From SCGC-AAA471-B05 sp032249055 (GTDB taxonomy: Archaea > Thermoproteota > Thermoprotei > Gearchaeales > Gearchaeaceae): a stretch of 48,796 nucleotides of DNA. Position numbers and translations under genes: made by a program. The stretch is taken from the NCBI GenBank assembly GCA_032249055.1, contig JAVVGP010000002.1:1-48796 (forward strand), written 5' to 3'. Shown here piece by piece: positions 8,414 through 16,678 of the stretch. Each line of letters begins with the position of its first letter. The stretch's first letter is position 1. The notes under the pieces were generated by a model. The model worked only from the letters and a program-made list of their open reading frames with translations. It did no database searches and was not told the origin of the DNA.

Positions 8414-9537
8414 TTTAAAACAGCTTCTAGATATTTTTGAATGTAATTCTCAGGATCAAAAACTCTTCTTGCATATTCCTTTGCTTTCTTGCCCAGCATT
8501 TCAATTTTATTTCTATCGCTCATAAGCTTATGGATGGCTTCAGCCAAAGCATACGGATCATTTGGAGGAATAAGCATACCGAGATCCTTAACAACTTCGG
8601 TAAGTCCACCAGTATTACTTGCTATGACCGATTTGCCTAAATACATTGCTTCGATAGCTGTTTGGCCAAACATTTCTTCATATGTAGAAGGAACGACTAC
8701 TATTGAACTTCTAGTTATTAGTTTAACTAACTCTTCAGTGGTTTGAGGACCAACATAAACTACTTGATTTTCTAGTCTATAAAATTTTATTAGATTACTA
8801 GGGTAATCTTTATTAGGTGAAGGCCCGCAAATAATTGCTCGGTAAATGATACCTTTATCTTTGAGAATACTTAAAGCCTTTATCAGCACATCTTCTCCTT
8901 TCCCTGCCATCATTCTTCCGTATAGTAAAATGTAATTGTCATCATTATTTGAATTGTTTAAAGGAATTTGATTTAAATTATCAAATAAAACAGGATTATA
9001 AATTATATGCCAATTTAACCTTCTTATAAATTCTCTAAATCTCGTTAACATGTAATAAGTTGTAACTATATGTGTTATTTTTTTATCAATTTTCGCAATC
9101 ATTCTACTAATATGAAAGCTTAACCAAAGAAGTATTCCAACCAAACTTCTTCTTAAATATGGTTCTAAAGTTTTAAAGAATCCTTTATAAATAGATGTTC
9201 CTCCTCCAACACTACATAAATCATAAGTATGGTGATACCAAACGATTCTTTTCTTAAGCAATTTAGCAAACAAATATACAAAAATATTAAATCCTTGCAT
9301 ATGAATTATATCATGATAAAATATAAGGAAACTTAATAATGCTATTGATGGTCTTCTTACAACTGTTATTTTTGGTTTTATTTCAATTACTTTATTTCCT
9401 GTTTGAGTTACAATGGTGACGGCATATCCTTTATTTATTAATAATTTCGCTAAATTATCAGTATGTCTTTCTACACCCCCTATGCTAGGGTAGTAAAAAT
9501 GTGAATAAATTAGAAATCTTAGATTCTTATTAAGCAT
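8410..9537 (-). CDS. GT4 family glycosyltransferase
   Basis: The 375-residue protein is a complete GT-B enzyme. The acceptor domain opens FLIYSHFYYPSIGGVERHTD (8-27), the most standard GT4 beginning. LLYGRMMAGKGEDVLIKAL (204-222) starts the donor domain, and PSTYEEMFGQTAIEAMYLGK (283-302) contains EX7E as E288/E296. An ATG start is followed directly by the first strand. The gene leads a short unit with the methyltransferase downstream, and a 129-base gap separates it from the methyltransferase upstream. It probably transfers a hexose or related sugar to a lipid-bound acceptor; the donor is not readable. Confidence 0.9.
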   Translation of the reverse strand: MLNKNLRFLIYSHFYYPSIGGVERHTDNLAKLLINKGYAVTIVTQTGNKVIEIKPKITVVRRPSIALLSFLIFYHDIIHMQGFNIFVYLFAKLLKKRIVWYHHTYDLCSVGGGTSIYKGFFKTLEPYLRRSLVGILLWLSFHISRMIAKIDKKITHIVTTYYMLTRFREFIRRLNWHIIYNPVLFDNLNQIPLNNSNNDDNYILLYGRMMAGKGEDVLIKALSILKDKGIIYRAIICGPSPNKDYPSNLIKFYRLENQVVYVGPQTTEELVKLITRSSIVVVPSTYEEMFGQTAIEAMYLGKSVIASNTGGLTEVVKDLGMLIPPNDPYALAEAIHKLMSDRNKIEMLGKKAKEYARRVFDPENYIQKYLEAVLK

Positions 9538-9666
9538 GATTGATTATTATTAAGCTTTTCGAATAAAATGGTAATATTTTAACGGGCAATTTATTATATT
9601 TGATATTCAAACATTATAATGCTCACGTCCTTGTAAGTTCGAAAGGCTATATATGCGATACACATG

Positions 9667-10395
9667 TTACACTTTCTTAGCTAATATAGCGAATCCATTT
9701 GAAAGTGAAGGTGAGAATGAAAGAACATTATTCATTATATTATAAAGTTTATTTATATATTTATTAGTAAGTTGTAAAGAATGCTTAATTGATGCCTGCT
9801 TAACTGGTATGAAATTATATAACTTCAAATGTTCCAAGAGAGCATGATATGTATATAATTTTATATGCCCACTAGCAATGTACTTCCTTGGTGATAATCC
9901 TATTACTGAATCACCCAATCTATATTCCCATGAAATTTCATACTGAATAGGAACTAAACCTAGCAATAAAAGAATTCTATTAAGCCAAGAAGCTAAATTT
10001 GGCGTAGAAATTAAAAAATATCCTCCTTTTTTTATTACTCTACTTGCTTCAGATAATAAATTATCTGGATTTGCTAAATGTTCAATAACTTCACAAGCTA
10101 TTCCTAAATCAAAATATTCATCAGGATATGGTATTTTATCATTGTTAAGATCTAATATTAACAATTCAATTATTTTAGGAATCTTTGACTTAACTTCTTC
10201 ATTAATATCTATTCCTACATAAATTGATGGTTTGAATAAATTAATTACTTTTTCAGCAAAATTTCCATAACCAATACCAAATTCGATAATCTTTTCAATT
10301 TTAATTTTCGTTAATTTTCTAAGTAAATTAAAGTTAACTTCATGAATTTCTTGTGATGAACCAGTTCTAGGTAAATATAACTTAAGATTGTTCAT
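9667..10395 (-). CDS. class I SAM-dependent methyltransferase (Methyltransf_11-like)
   Basis: The 242-residue protein has motif I as EFGIGYG (38-44), an acidic end of strand 2 at GIDIN (61-65), CEVIEHL (101-107), and KKGGYFLISTPN (122-133). This is the order expected for SAM-dependent methyltransferases of the ubiE/Methyltransf_11 group. The N-terminal PRTGSSQEIHEVNFNLL is of the kind seen in enzymes placed beside glycosyltransferases. Its start lies 14 bases inside the end of the GT4 gene upstream, so translation is coupled. It likely modifies a sugar of the glycan made by the cluster; that part is inferred from neighbours only. Confidence 0.86.
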   Translation of the reverse strand: MNNLKLYLPRTGSSQEIHEVNFNLLRKLTKIKIEKIIEFGIGYGNFAEKVINLFKPSIYVGIDINEEVKSKIPKIIELLILDLNNDKIPYPDEYFDLGIACEVIEHLANPDNLLSEASRVIKKGGYFLISTPNLASWLNRILLLLGLVPIQYEISWEYRLGDSVIGLSPRKYIASGHIKLYTYHALLEHLKLYNFIPVKQASIKHSLQLTNKYINKLYNIMNNVLSFSPSLSNGFAILAKKV

Positions 10396-11524
10396 TAATC
10401 TTAATAAATTGTTCAGCTATTTTTTCCCATGAAAATAGTTTGGCTCTTTTCAAGGCGTTTTCGGATTTTTCTTGGTATAGTTTTTCATCACTTAATAATT
10501 TAATAATCGCATTAGCGAATTTTTCATGATTTATTTGATCTATTAGAATTCCTGCATTTCCTATTACTTCAGGAATACTTGCCAGATTGAAAGCTACGAT
10601 TGGTTTACCCAAGGCCATTGCCTCTAAGAAAATTAATCCAAAGCCTTCAAGAACACTTGCTGAAGCGAAAATGTCGCAAGCAGCATAGTATTTAGGTAGC
10701 TCTTGATCGCTAACAAATCCTGTGAAAATAACATCCTTCTCTAGATTCAGTCTTTTTGTCAAATTAATTAAGTAATGTTTTAAAGGACCATCACCGACAA
10801 TTACAAGTTTTACATCATTGATCCGCGATTTTACCAATACAAAAGACTTTATAAGAAAATGAACCCCCTTATTTGGGTGCAGATTCCCAACAAACAATAT
10901 TTTTCTCTCATTGCCAAGTTTTTCATTAATATCTGAAGCATCAATGTCTCTGTTAAATTTTTCCAAATCTACACCTTCTGGAATAATCTTTATTTTTTTC
11001 TTCGATATTTTGAATAATTTTATGAACTGCTCAGCTGTGAATCTACTCGGTGCTACCCAATAGTCTGGCTTAGTTAATTTCCCATAAATATTTCCAAAAG
11101 GTACTGAGAGAGCATTTGTAAATTTCACAATAGGCTGTGCATGATGTAAAAGACCAATGCTTATAAAATTACCATTTATCAAGCTTAAAAACGGAAATGG
11201 CAAATTTATCAATAAGAAATCGGTATCCAGTAACTTTTTATTTAATGTAACATTTAAAGAAAAAGTTAAAAAATCCAGCTCAAATACTCCGCTTAGCTTT
11301 CCAAGTTTTCCTAAGATTGTTCTAAGATCCTTAAATCTGTAGATTTCTATACCGTTGAAGTTATGATAAGAGGTTCCGCCATTCCAATATGTAGTTATCA
11401 CTGTAACTTTATGACCTAATTTTTTAAAACCTTTGCATAAGCCTTCAACATGCCTTTCAATTCCTGTATAAACTCCCCGTTTAGGATATGGAAAAACAGG
11501 TGTTACAATTGTTATTCTTACCAT
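10382..11524 (-). CDS. GT4 family glycosyltransferase
   Basis: The 380-residue protein is a clear GT4 enzyme: TIVTPVFPYPKRGVYTGIER (5-24) in the acceptor domain, PEGVD (182-186) at the linker, KILFVGNLHPNKGVHFLIKS (208-227) with the Lys of the phosphate-binding loop, IVGDGPLK (242-249), and SVLEGFGLIFLEAMALGKP (290-308) with EX7E as E293/E301. It abuts the GT4 gene upstream (shared base at 11524) and overlaps the methyltransferase downstream. With an intact motif set it is likely active as a retaining transferase using a nucleotide-hexose; the product is not predictable. Confidence 0.91.
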   Translation of the reverse strand: MVRITIVTPVFPYPKRGVYTGIERHVEGLCKGFKKLGHKVTVITTYWNGGTSYHNFNGIEIYRFKDLRTILGKLGKLSGVFELDFLTFSLNVTLNKKLLDTDFLLINLPFPFLSLINGNFISIGLLHHAQPIVKFTNALSVPFGNIYGKLTKPDYWVAPSRFTAEQFIKLFKISKKKIKIIPEGVDLEKFNRDIDASDINEKLGNERKILFVGNLHPNKGVHFLIKSFVLVKSRINDVKLVIVGDGPLKHYLINLTKRLNLEKDVIFTGFVSDQELPKYYAACDIFASASVLEGFGLIFLEAMALGKPIVAFNLASIPEVIGNAGILIDQINHEKFANAIIKLLSDEKLYQEKSENALKRAKLFSWEKIAEQFIKINEQS

Positions 11525-12702
11525 TATTTTAGCAAGCTATTTATTAATCTTATCCACTGTTCCCCTATAACTTTCCAATCAAATTCTTTCTCAACCTTTT
11601 TTCGAGCATTTTCGCCAATTTTTTTGCGCAATTCTTTATTTTCGTACAATAACTTTATTTTATTAACGAAATCTTTTACATTTTTATCACAGAAAATAAT
11701 TTCTTCATAGTTTTTAAAAAGTCCATTCATTTCTGGCGTGTTTATTTTTATCAAAGGTTTACCGCAGGATAAGATTTCTAAATCTGACAATGAAAAATCA
11801 TAATATGTGCTTATAAACAAGCTTGCTTTATTAATAAATATCGGAAGCATATTCCTAGGCAATGTTTCTTGAAAGATTACATTTTTTAAATTCTTTAATT
11901 TAATTTCATAAGGTCCGGATCCTCTAATAATAAACTTAGCCTCTGGAAGCTCTTTTTCGCAAGTTTTTATGATATCATATAAAAGACTAGCTCCTTTCTC
12001 ATCTGTTAATCTTCCAAAAAAACCAATCAGAAAATTATTTTCAATGTGGTTATATGGCTTAAAAGTGTTCGTATCAACCCCTGCAGGAATTATTTCTATC
12101 TTTTCTTTTGGAATTCCATAACTGATCATTCCTCTTTTTATTAATATTGATTGTGCTCTAATCTTGGTAGCCAATTTACAAGCTAGTTTTGCAAAACTTA
12201 AATTAACCCCCCAACTAATCACGGATGGTTTTTTAGCAGAAAAGGGCGAATACCATGGATATGGATTGCCTTCAGAAAAGATTGTCTTTACTTTTAGTAA
12301 TCTTGCTACCAAAATTAGAATTACATTAGATTTATCACTTATTATTAATAATCTTAAATTTTTTTTATATTTAAGTAAATTTATGCTTACAATTAATGAG
12401 TAAAAAATTAGACTTCTAAAAAATCCAAATGCGATACTAAAAATACTCTTAAGCGGATAGTTTCTTACTGCAGGATAATAAATATATTCAATTAAAATAT
12501 CATTATATTGTACTCTATTAACATACCTATATAAAAATGGAGAGAAAATTATAATATGAAATTTATCCTTAATTGCTTCACTTATTTTAAGTAAAATTTC
12601 TTGAATTCCTCCTGGACGATTGGTAGGAATTTCAAGTGGACCAGGGTTTATTATTATTATTAAAGGCTTATAAAATGATTTAATCTTAAATGTTAATTTC
12701 AT
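11524..12702 (-). CDS. GT4-like glycosyltransferase
   Basis: The protein has about 392 residues from the ATG at 12702. A longer reading from a TTG at 12738 would overlap asparagine synthetase by 26 bases and adds nothing conserved before the strand LIIIINPGP, so the ATG is preferred. The acceptor domain has NRPGGIQEILLKI. The donor domain has PAGVDTN, then FFGRLTDEKG, RGSGPYE and DFSLSDLEILSCGKPLIKI. The second Glu of EX7E is present and the first is replaced. The protein fits the GT4 fold and lies between asnB and another GT4 in a tightly packed unit. Confidence 0.82.
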   Translation of the reverse strand: MKLTFKIKSFYKPLIIIINPGPLEIPTNRPGGIQEILLKISEAIKDKFHIIIFSPFLYRYVNRVQYNDILIEYIYYPAVRNYPLKSIFSIAFGFFRSLIFYSLIVSINLLKYKKNLRLLIISDKSNVILILVARLLKVKTIFSEGNPYPWYSPFSAKKPSVISWGVNLSFAKLACKLATKIRAQSILIKRGMISYGIPKEKIEIIPAGVDTNTFKPYNHIENNFLIGFFGRLTDEKGASLLYDIIKTCEKELPEAKFIIRGSGPYEIKLKNLKNVIFQETLPRNMLPIFINKASLFISTYYDFSLSDLEILSCGKPLIKINTPEMNGLFKNYEEIIFCDKNVKDFVNKIKLLYENKELRKKIGENARKKVEKEFDWKVIGEQWIRLINSLLK

Positions 12703-12712
12703 AATTATCGCT

Positions 12713-14542
12713 TTATGTGATGGTAGAATTAATTGCAAATGTTAATTTATACCAATTCAATATTAAAGCAATTGAAAATAATCTATTTGTATATTCATAA
12801 GATGGATAATATTCATAATATTTCTTTATTTCATTATAATTTAAATTTAATTCCTTCATTAAATAACTTAACTCATCTATTTTATTTATAAAATCTTTAT
12901 GATATTTCTTTAAAGATATGCTAAATCCAATTTTTTTTCTTAAAATTATATGTTTAGGTATTTTTAAATATTTAATTGCATATAATTTTAATAAATATTT
13001 ATCTATTCCATGATTTATTTTTACTTCATTTTTAAAGCTAAATATTTTTTGCATCAAAATATGATTTAAAAATGGTGCTCTTAGCTCCAATGAATTTTTC
13101 ATGCTAATTCTATCATCCTTATGCAAGAAATCATTCGGCAACACTTTCTTAATGGTAACATATGCGGCGCTTTTATATTCATCACCTTTTCTTAACATCT
13201 TTTCATATTCAATGAAAGGATCTTCGAAACTGTTTATAACTATATTTTTTAACTCTTCTTTACTGAAATGAGAAAGCCTTAGCAATCTTTTACCTGCGTT
13301 ATCCAATGAATAATATCTATATTTTTCATATCGCTTTAAGTCTTGAAATGTTCCTGCTAAATTTTTATTTAAATGGCTTCCTAAAGAAATTATAATTTTC
13401 CTAATGAACTTAGGCAAGCTAAACCATTTGCTAAGAATATCATTTATATTTATCCAAGGATATCCCCAGAACATTTCATCTCCTCCTTCTCCTGTTAAAG
13501 CAACTGTTACTTCCTTTTTTATTTCTCTGCATATATAAAACGTTGGAACAATTGAAGGGTCAGCTACAGGCTCATCTATTGCTAAAGTAATTTGATCAAA
13601 ATCTTTCATGAAATCTGTTTCTACATATATTGTTTTATGATCGCTTTTTATCAAATTCGCAACTTCTTCAGCAAATTTAACTTCTTCATCGCTACCAGTA
13701 ACGTGCATTGTTTTAAGCTTTGAATATTCTGAAGCAACCTTAGCTATAACGCTTGAATCTACACCTCCGCTTAGCAAAACTCCTAAGGGAACGTCGCTTA
13801 TCAAAGTATTCTTTACTATACTTTTTAAGTTTGCATCAAGAATCTTTAAGGCAGCATCCAAATCCATTTCATTATTTTCCTCAAAGTTCAAATCCCAATA
13901 AGAATTGAAAGTAATCTTTTTATCTTTTAAAGAATATAAAATGTAACTTGCGGGCTTTAATCTATAGACCTTTTTAATAAAACTTTCTTCTAAATGATTG
14001 TAAAAGAAAGCTAAATAACTTGCTATTGCATTAGGATTAATTTCAGGCTTTTCGATGCAATTGATAATAGCTCTTAGCTCAGAAGCAAATATGAAATTAC
14101 CATCAACAAAGGTATAATACAAAGGCTTCTCTCCAAATCTATCTCTTGCTATGAAAACAGTTTTTTCCTTTGAATCATATATTGCAAAAGCGAACATTCC
14201 TGTTATTTTATCTAGCATTTTCTCCTTTTCTTCTTCCCATAAATGGACTAATACTTCTGTATCTGTATTTGTATAAAATTTATGTCTTGATTTCAACTCG
14301 TTTCTTAATTCAATGAAATTATAAATTTCACCATTGAAGACAACCCAAACTGTTTCATCTTCATTATGAATGGGCTGGTCTCCGGTTTTCAAATCAATTA
14401 TACTCAGTCTTCTTACTCCTAAGCCAACATGATCATCGATGTAATATCCTTCGCTATCAGGCCCTCGATGAATCAAGCTATTGCACATTAATTTCAAAAG
14501 ATATTTATTAGGTTCTCCTATTATTCCGCAGATTCCGCACAT
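12713..14542 (-). CDS. asnB: asparagine synthetase B-type glutamine amidotransferase
   Basis: The 609-residue protein carries the whole AsnB layout. The glutaminase domain begins MCGICGIIGE with the nucleophile Cys2, followed by HRGPD (25-29), NGEIYN (70-75) and a full Ntn-hydrolase domain to about residue 190. The synthetase domain has the ATP pyrophosphatase loop SGGVDSS (258-264) and GEGGDEMFWGYP further on. It transfers ammonia from glutamine to an adenylated carboxylate. The classic substrate is aspartate, but AsnB homologues inside surface-glycan clusters often amidate uronic acids, and the flanks here are all glycan genes. Both readings are possible. It leads the downstream GT4 genes. 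Confidence 0.93.
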   Translation of the reverse strand: MCGICGIIGEPNKYLLKLMCNSLIHRGPDSEGYYIDDHVGLGVRRLSIIDLKTGDQPIHNEDETVWVVFNGEIYNFIELRNELKSRHKFYTNTDTEVLVHLWEEEKEKMLDKITGMFAFAIYDSKEKTVFIARDRFGEKPLYYTFVDGNFIFASELRAIINCIEKPEINPNAIASYLAFFYNHLEESFIKKVYRLKPASYILYSLKDKKITFNSYWDLNFEENNEMDLDAALKILDANLKSIVKNTLISDVPLGVLLSGGVDSSVIAKVASEYSKLKTMHVTGSDEEVKFAEEVANLIKSDHKTIYVETDFMKDFDQITLAIDEPVADPSIVPTFYICREIKKEVTVALTGEGGDEMFWGYPWININDILSKWFSLPKFIRKIIISLGSHLNKNLAGTFQDLKRYEKYRYYSLDNAGKRLLRLSHFSKEELKNIVINSFEDPFIEYEKMLRKGDEYKSAAYVTIKKVLPNDFLHKDDRISMKNSLELRAPFLNHILMQKIFSFKNEVKINHGIDKYLLKLYAIKYLKIPKHIILRKKIGFSISLKKYHKDFINKIDELSYLMKELNLNYNEIKKYYEYYPSYEYTNRLFSIALILNWYKLTFAINSTIT

Positions 14543-14583
14543 TGTGTTATTTCTCTATTCATTTTGATCAATTTTAGTTATAT

Positions 14584-14593
14584 CTATTTAAAA
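14584..14593 (-). promoter_or_regulatory. possible TATA box for the asnB unit
   Basis: On the minus strand the sequence TTTTAAATAG lies about 46 bases before the asnB ATG (14542). A start about 26 bases downstream would leave a leader of about 20 bases. No clear Shine-Dalgarno is visible. The fit is to the archaeal TTTAWA consensus only, in AT-rich DNA. Confidence 0.35.
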
Positions 14594-14621
14594 CAATAAG
14601 GCATAGATTGCCTGTATTTTA

Positions 14622-14657
14622 TCTGAGGATGAGGACGGATTGGTGTTGTGCTCCTCA
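14622..14657. repeat. inverted repeat between the accessory island and asnB
   Basis: CTGAGGA at 14622-14628 is answered by TCCTCAG at 14651-14657, 22 bases apart. On the minus strand GTGCTGAGGAGCAC forms an additional five-base-pair hairpin with a GAGG loop. It lies just downstream of the ATPase stop codon, in DNA richer in G+C than the surroundings. It may be a terminator-like structure or a boundary of the inserted segment; the role is not known. Confidence 0.4.
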
Positions 14658-14669
14658 GCACTGTAGGTT

Positions 14670-15701
14670 TCATACTTTCATAAGTACACTCTTTATGGCT
14701 TCTCTGTGAAGGGGTGTTTGCCATGCGGCATATTTGCCTATGCCTAGCTCTAGGTCCTTTTCGGGAGGTGGTATGTCTATCCATAGGGACTGGATTCTGC
14801 TATACACGTCGCTTACCGCAAGGTTTATTTCAGCCAGCTTGTGCAATAGAGGCAATCTCTCCCTTGTGTAGAGAGTGTCAGGATCATCTAGCGCCTCTCT
14901 AAGCCAAGCCCGCCTTTCTTCTTTCATTGAGGTTACGAATCTTCTCAAAGCTTTAGCTTCAATTATTTCTGTTATTATATCATCCACGTTCCATTGCTTT
15001 CTATACAGATCCTGTAGCATGTAAGGATTTCCTCCTGTTAGCTTCCATGCTTCTTCAAGTGATGGCTTCGGACCTGGTATTTTCTGGTAGAGTTGCTCGA
15101 ATCCCTCTTTGTTCATGTTCCACATGGGTAATATATAAGCCCACCTGTGCCTGCCGATTTCGTAGCGAGTTAAGCCCTCGCTGGTTGCTACTAACACAAC
15201 CATTTTTTCGTAGTTATAGAATGGATGCTCTATCATGTTCAGCAGACCTTTGACATAAATTGCAGCTCTATTGAGTCCTATTGCTTGAAACACATCATCA
15301 GCTATTACGGCCACTTTCCTTTTTCTTCTCTTTAATACTTCGCGTACGAAATAGAATACTGCCCATGCTACTCTGCCCAAAGCATCCTCTGCCAGTGCTC
15401 TTTGGGCAAAGTCTAGAAACGCTCTTTTCACGTCTACTTCCTCTATCTCTGCTTCGAAGATTTTGTCTAGCGGATGTAGGTAGAAGACATCGTAGCCCAT
15501 CTCTTTAAGCATTGTTGTTGCTTGTAGAAGAAAGGCGGTCTTTCCACAACCCTCGGGCCCAAAGATTACTACTGGATTTCCGGTACCTTTATCAGCCCAT
15601 TCAGATACTTGACCAAGCGCTCTATCTCTATCTGTAAATTCAATTTGAAGATCATCAAAGCGTAGCCTTATTCTTTTCACGTTGCTACTCAAGGGTTGCA
15701 T
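14670..15701 (-). CDS. archaeal AAA/STAND-type ATPase, copy 1 (G+C-rich)
   Basis: The 343-residue protein belongs to the archaeal ATPase group (ATPase_2-like). Walker A is FGPEGCGKTAFLLQ (47-60), Walker B is VAVIADDVFQAIG (130-142), and LTGGNPYMLQDLYR later in the protein is the sensor 2-type G-G-N-P motif of the family. The C-terminus (DLELGIGKYAAWQTPL) forms a conserved tail. It is roughly half identical, by eye, to the ATPase at 16679-17710, of the same length. Its DNA is clearly richer in G+C, with long open frames on the opposite strand, which suggests a different origin. These ATPases are abundant in crenarchaea and often lie in mobile or defence-like neighbourhoods; the role is unknown. 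Confidence 0.85.
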   Translation of the reverse strand: MQPLSSNVKRIRLRFDDLQIEFTDRDRALGQVSEWADKGTGNPVVIFGPEGCGKTAFLLQATTMLKEMGYDVFYLHPLDKIFEAEIEEVDVKRAFLDFAQRALAEDALGRVAWAVFYFVREVLKRRKRKVAVIADDVFQAIGLNRAAIYVKGLLNMIEHPFYNYEKMVVLVATSEGLTRYEIGRHRWAYILPMWNMNKEGFEQLYQKIPGPKPSLEEAWKLTGGNPYMLQDLYRKQWNVDDIITEIIEAKALRRFVTSMKEERRAWLREALDDPDTLYTRERLPLLHKLAEINLAVSDVYSRIQSLWIDIPPPEKDLELGIGKYAAWQTPLHREAIKSVLMKV

Positions 15702-15737
15702 TCTAATTTGTGCTGTGCATTACTACTATTTTAGAGG

Positions 15738-15761
15738 TATCATGAATATAATTATGAATGG
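15738..15761 (-). repeat. 24-base sequence shared with 31682-31705
   Basis: These 24 bases match 31682-31705 at 22 positions in the same direction. The copy here lies 37-60 bases upstream of the ATPase ATG, where a promoter is expected, and contains an AT-rich core that could act as a TATA element. It may be a promoter shared by family members or a trace of a moved segment. Confidence 0.4.
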
Positions 15762-15773
15762 TATTTCTATTTT

Positions 15774-16211
15774 TCATATCTTTGCACATATTTTCCATCC
15801 CTTCTTGTACTTACGTATCTTTAACCTTTCTTTGACTTCCTCATATATTTTCCGCTTTTCCTTCCATATTCCATCATCATAAATTATTTTTCCTTCCTCA
15901 AATGCTTCTATGAGCTCATATTCAGCTGTTTTTATAGCATCAAAAAGTTCTTCTACTGTATATATCCTTGGATCCACTATTCCAAGGGATGGTAGCTCGG
16001 TATATGATATATCTTTATCCACAACTATTATGGCATCTATATCGCTACTTAACTTCCAATCTCCTCTAGCTCTAGAACCTATAACTACCACAGCTCTTAC
16101 ATTCGTAAGCTTTGATAACTGTTCTATATAATTTGCTAAATACTTTATTGCTGGTTTTCCATTCCAGATTTTGCCTATATCTATTCCAAGTATTTTCTTA
16201 GCGTATCCCAT
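15774..16211 (-). CDS. MNT-type nucleotidyltransferase (putative antitoxin of a HEPN/MNT pair)
   Basis: The 145-residue protein has the minimal nucleotidyltransferase motif VVVIGSRARGDWKLSSDID (41-59), with G-S and the D-x-D metal ligands D57/D59, and a later acidic segment. In MntA/HepT pairs the MNT protein modifies the HEPN toxin by adding AMP and so silences it. The start overlaps the end of the HEPN gene by 31 bases, a typical layout. The pair is set between two paralogous ATPase genes. It could alternatively work as a housekeeping nucleotidyltransferase, but pairing makes the toxin-antitoxin reading more likely. Confidence 0.85.
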   Translation of the reverse strand: MGYAKKILGIDIGKIWNGKPAIKYLANYIEQLSKLTNVRAVVVIGSRARGDWKLSSDIDAIIVVDKDISYTELPSLGIVDPRIYTVEELFDAIKTAEYELIEAFEEGKIIYDDGIWKEKRKIYEEVKERLKIRKYKKGWKICAKI

Positions 16212-16597
16212 AATTCTCTCATAACTTCAACACATTCTTTTGCAGTATTTAAATCATATTTTATCATAGCCATTCTTAATGCATCAGGATATCTAGAAGC
16301 ATGGTAGTGTATGGTTAACTTAGATAATTTATTTAATAAAATTGGTTCTTCAATACCTACTTCATGTGCTAGTTCCATTAGATCATTTATTGGTATGAAC
16401 ATGCCTCGTTTAATCAAGATAGTCTTAAGTAACTTTTCACAGGATTGTTGAGCATGAAAGCATGCTTCTTTAAAAGAATTTCTACTAAGTGCAGAAATAG
16501 CTTCTTCGTAGTCACTCTTGGCATATTGGAACCATTCCTTCCAATCATCTGAAGCTAACCTTGGCATAAATTTAAGGTTGAAAGTAAAGGATGCCAT
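16181..16597 (-). CDS. HEPN domain protein (putative RNase toxin of a HEPN/MNT pair)
   Basis: The 138-residue protein is all-helical and matches the HEPN family (PF05168 type): WFQYAKSDYEEAISALSRN (22-40), ACFHAQQSCEKLLKTILIKRG (45-65), and HYHASRYPD (97-105), the typical motif before the last helix. HEPN proteins of such pairs cut RNA or tRNA when not held by the MNT partner. Two starts are possible: ATG at 16597 or ATG at 16567 (M11, MPRLASDDWKEW). The TATA-like TTTATAAT at 16603-16610 sits too near the first and would place transcription near 16580, which favours the second. Confidence 0.83.
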   Translation of the reverse strand: MASFTFNLKFMPRLASDDWKEWFQYAKSDYEEAISALSRNSFKEACFHAQQSCEKLLKTILIKRGMFIPINDLMELAHEVGIEEPILLNKLSKLTIHYHASRYPDALRMAMIKYDLNTAKECVEVMRELWDTLRKYLE

Positions 16598-16602
16598 TTT
16601 CT

Positions 16603-16610
16603 ATTATAAA
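16603..16610 (-). promoter_or_regulatory. TATA-like box upstream of the HEPN/MNT pair
   Basis: TTTATAAT on the minus strand lies 6-13 bases before the first ATG and 36-43 before the second (16567) of the HEPN gene. With archaeal spacing, transcription would begin near 16580, which would make the second ATG the real start with a leader of about 13 bases. Support is position and consensus only. Confidence 0.4.
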
Positions 16611-16678
16611 TAATGACATCATAACTATATCTTTGTCCATGAAATTCATTTGATTTCTGTGAATAAGAATTAATTCTA

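Noticed and set aside
12703..12738. TTG start extending the GT4 gene into asnB
   Set aside because: It overlaps asnB by 26 bases and adds no conserved residues before the first strand; the ATG at 12702 fits better.
14600..14670. Possible C/D box RNA near the ATPase 3' end
   Set aside because: A CTGA and a TGAGGA-like box are there, but the full C, D', C', D order with proper spacing is not present on either strand.
14714..15508. Several open frames on the plus strand opposite ATPase copy 1
   Set aside because: They arise from the higher G+C of the minus-strand gene, have no recognisable motifs and cross the Walker motifs of the real gene.
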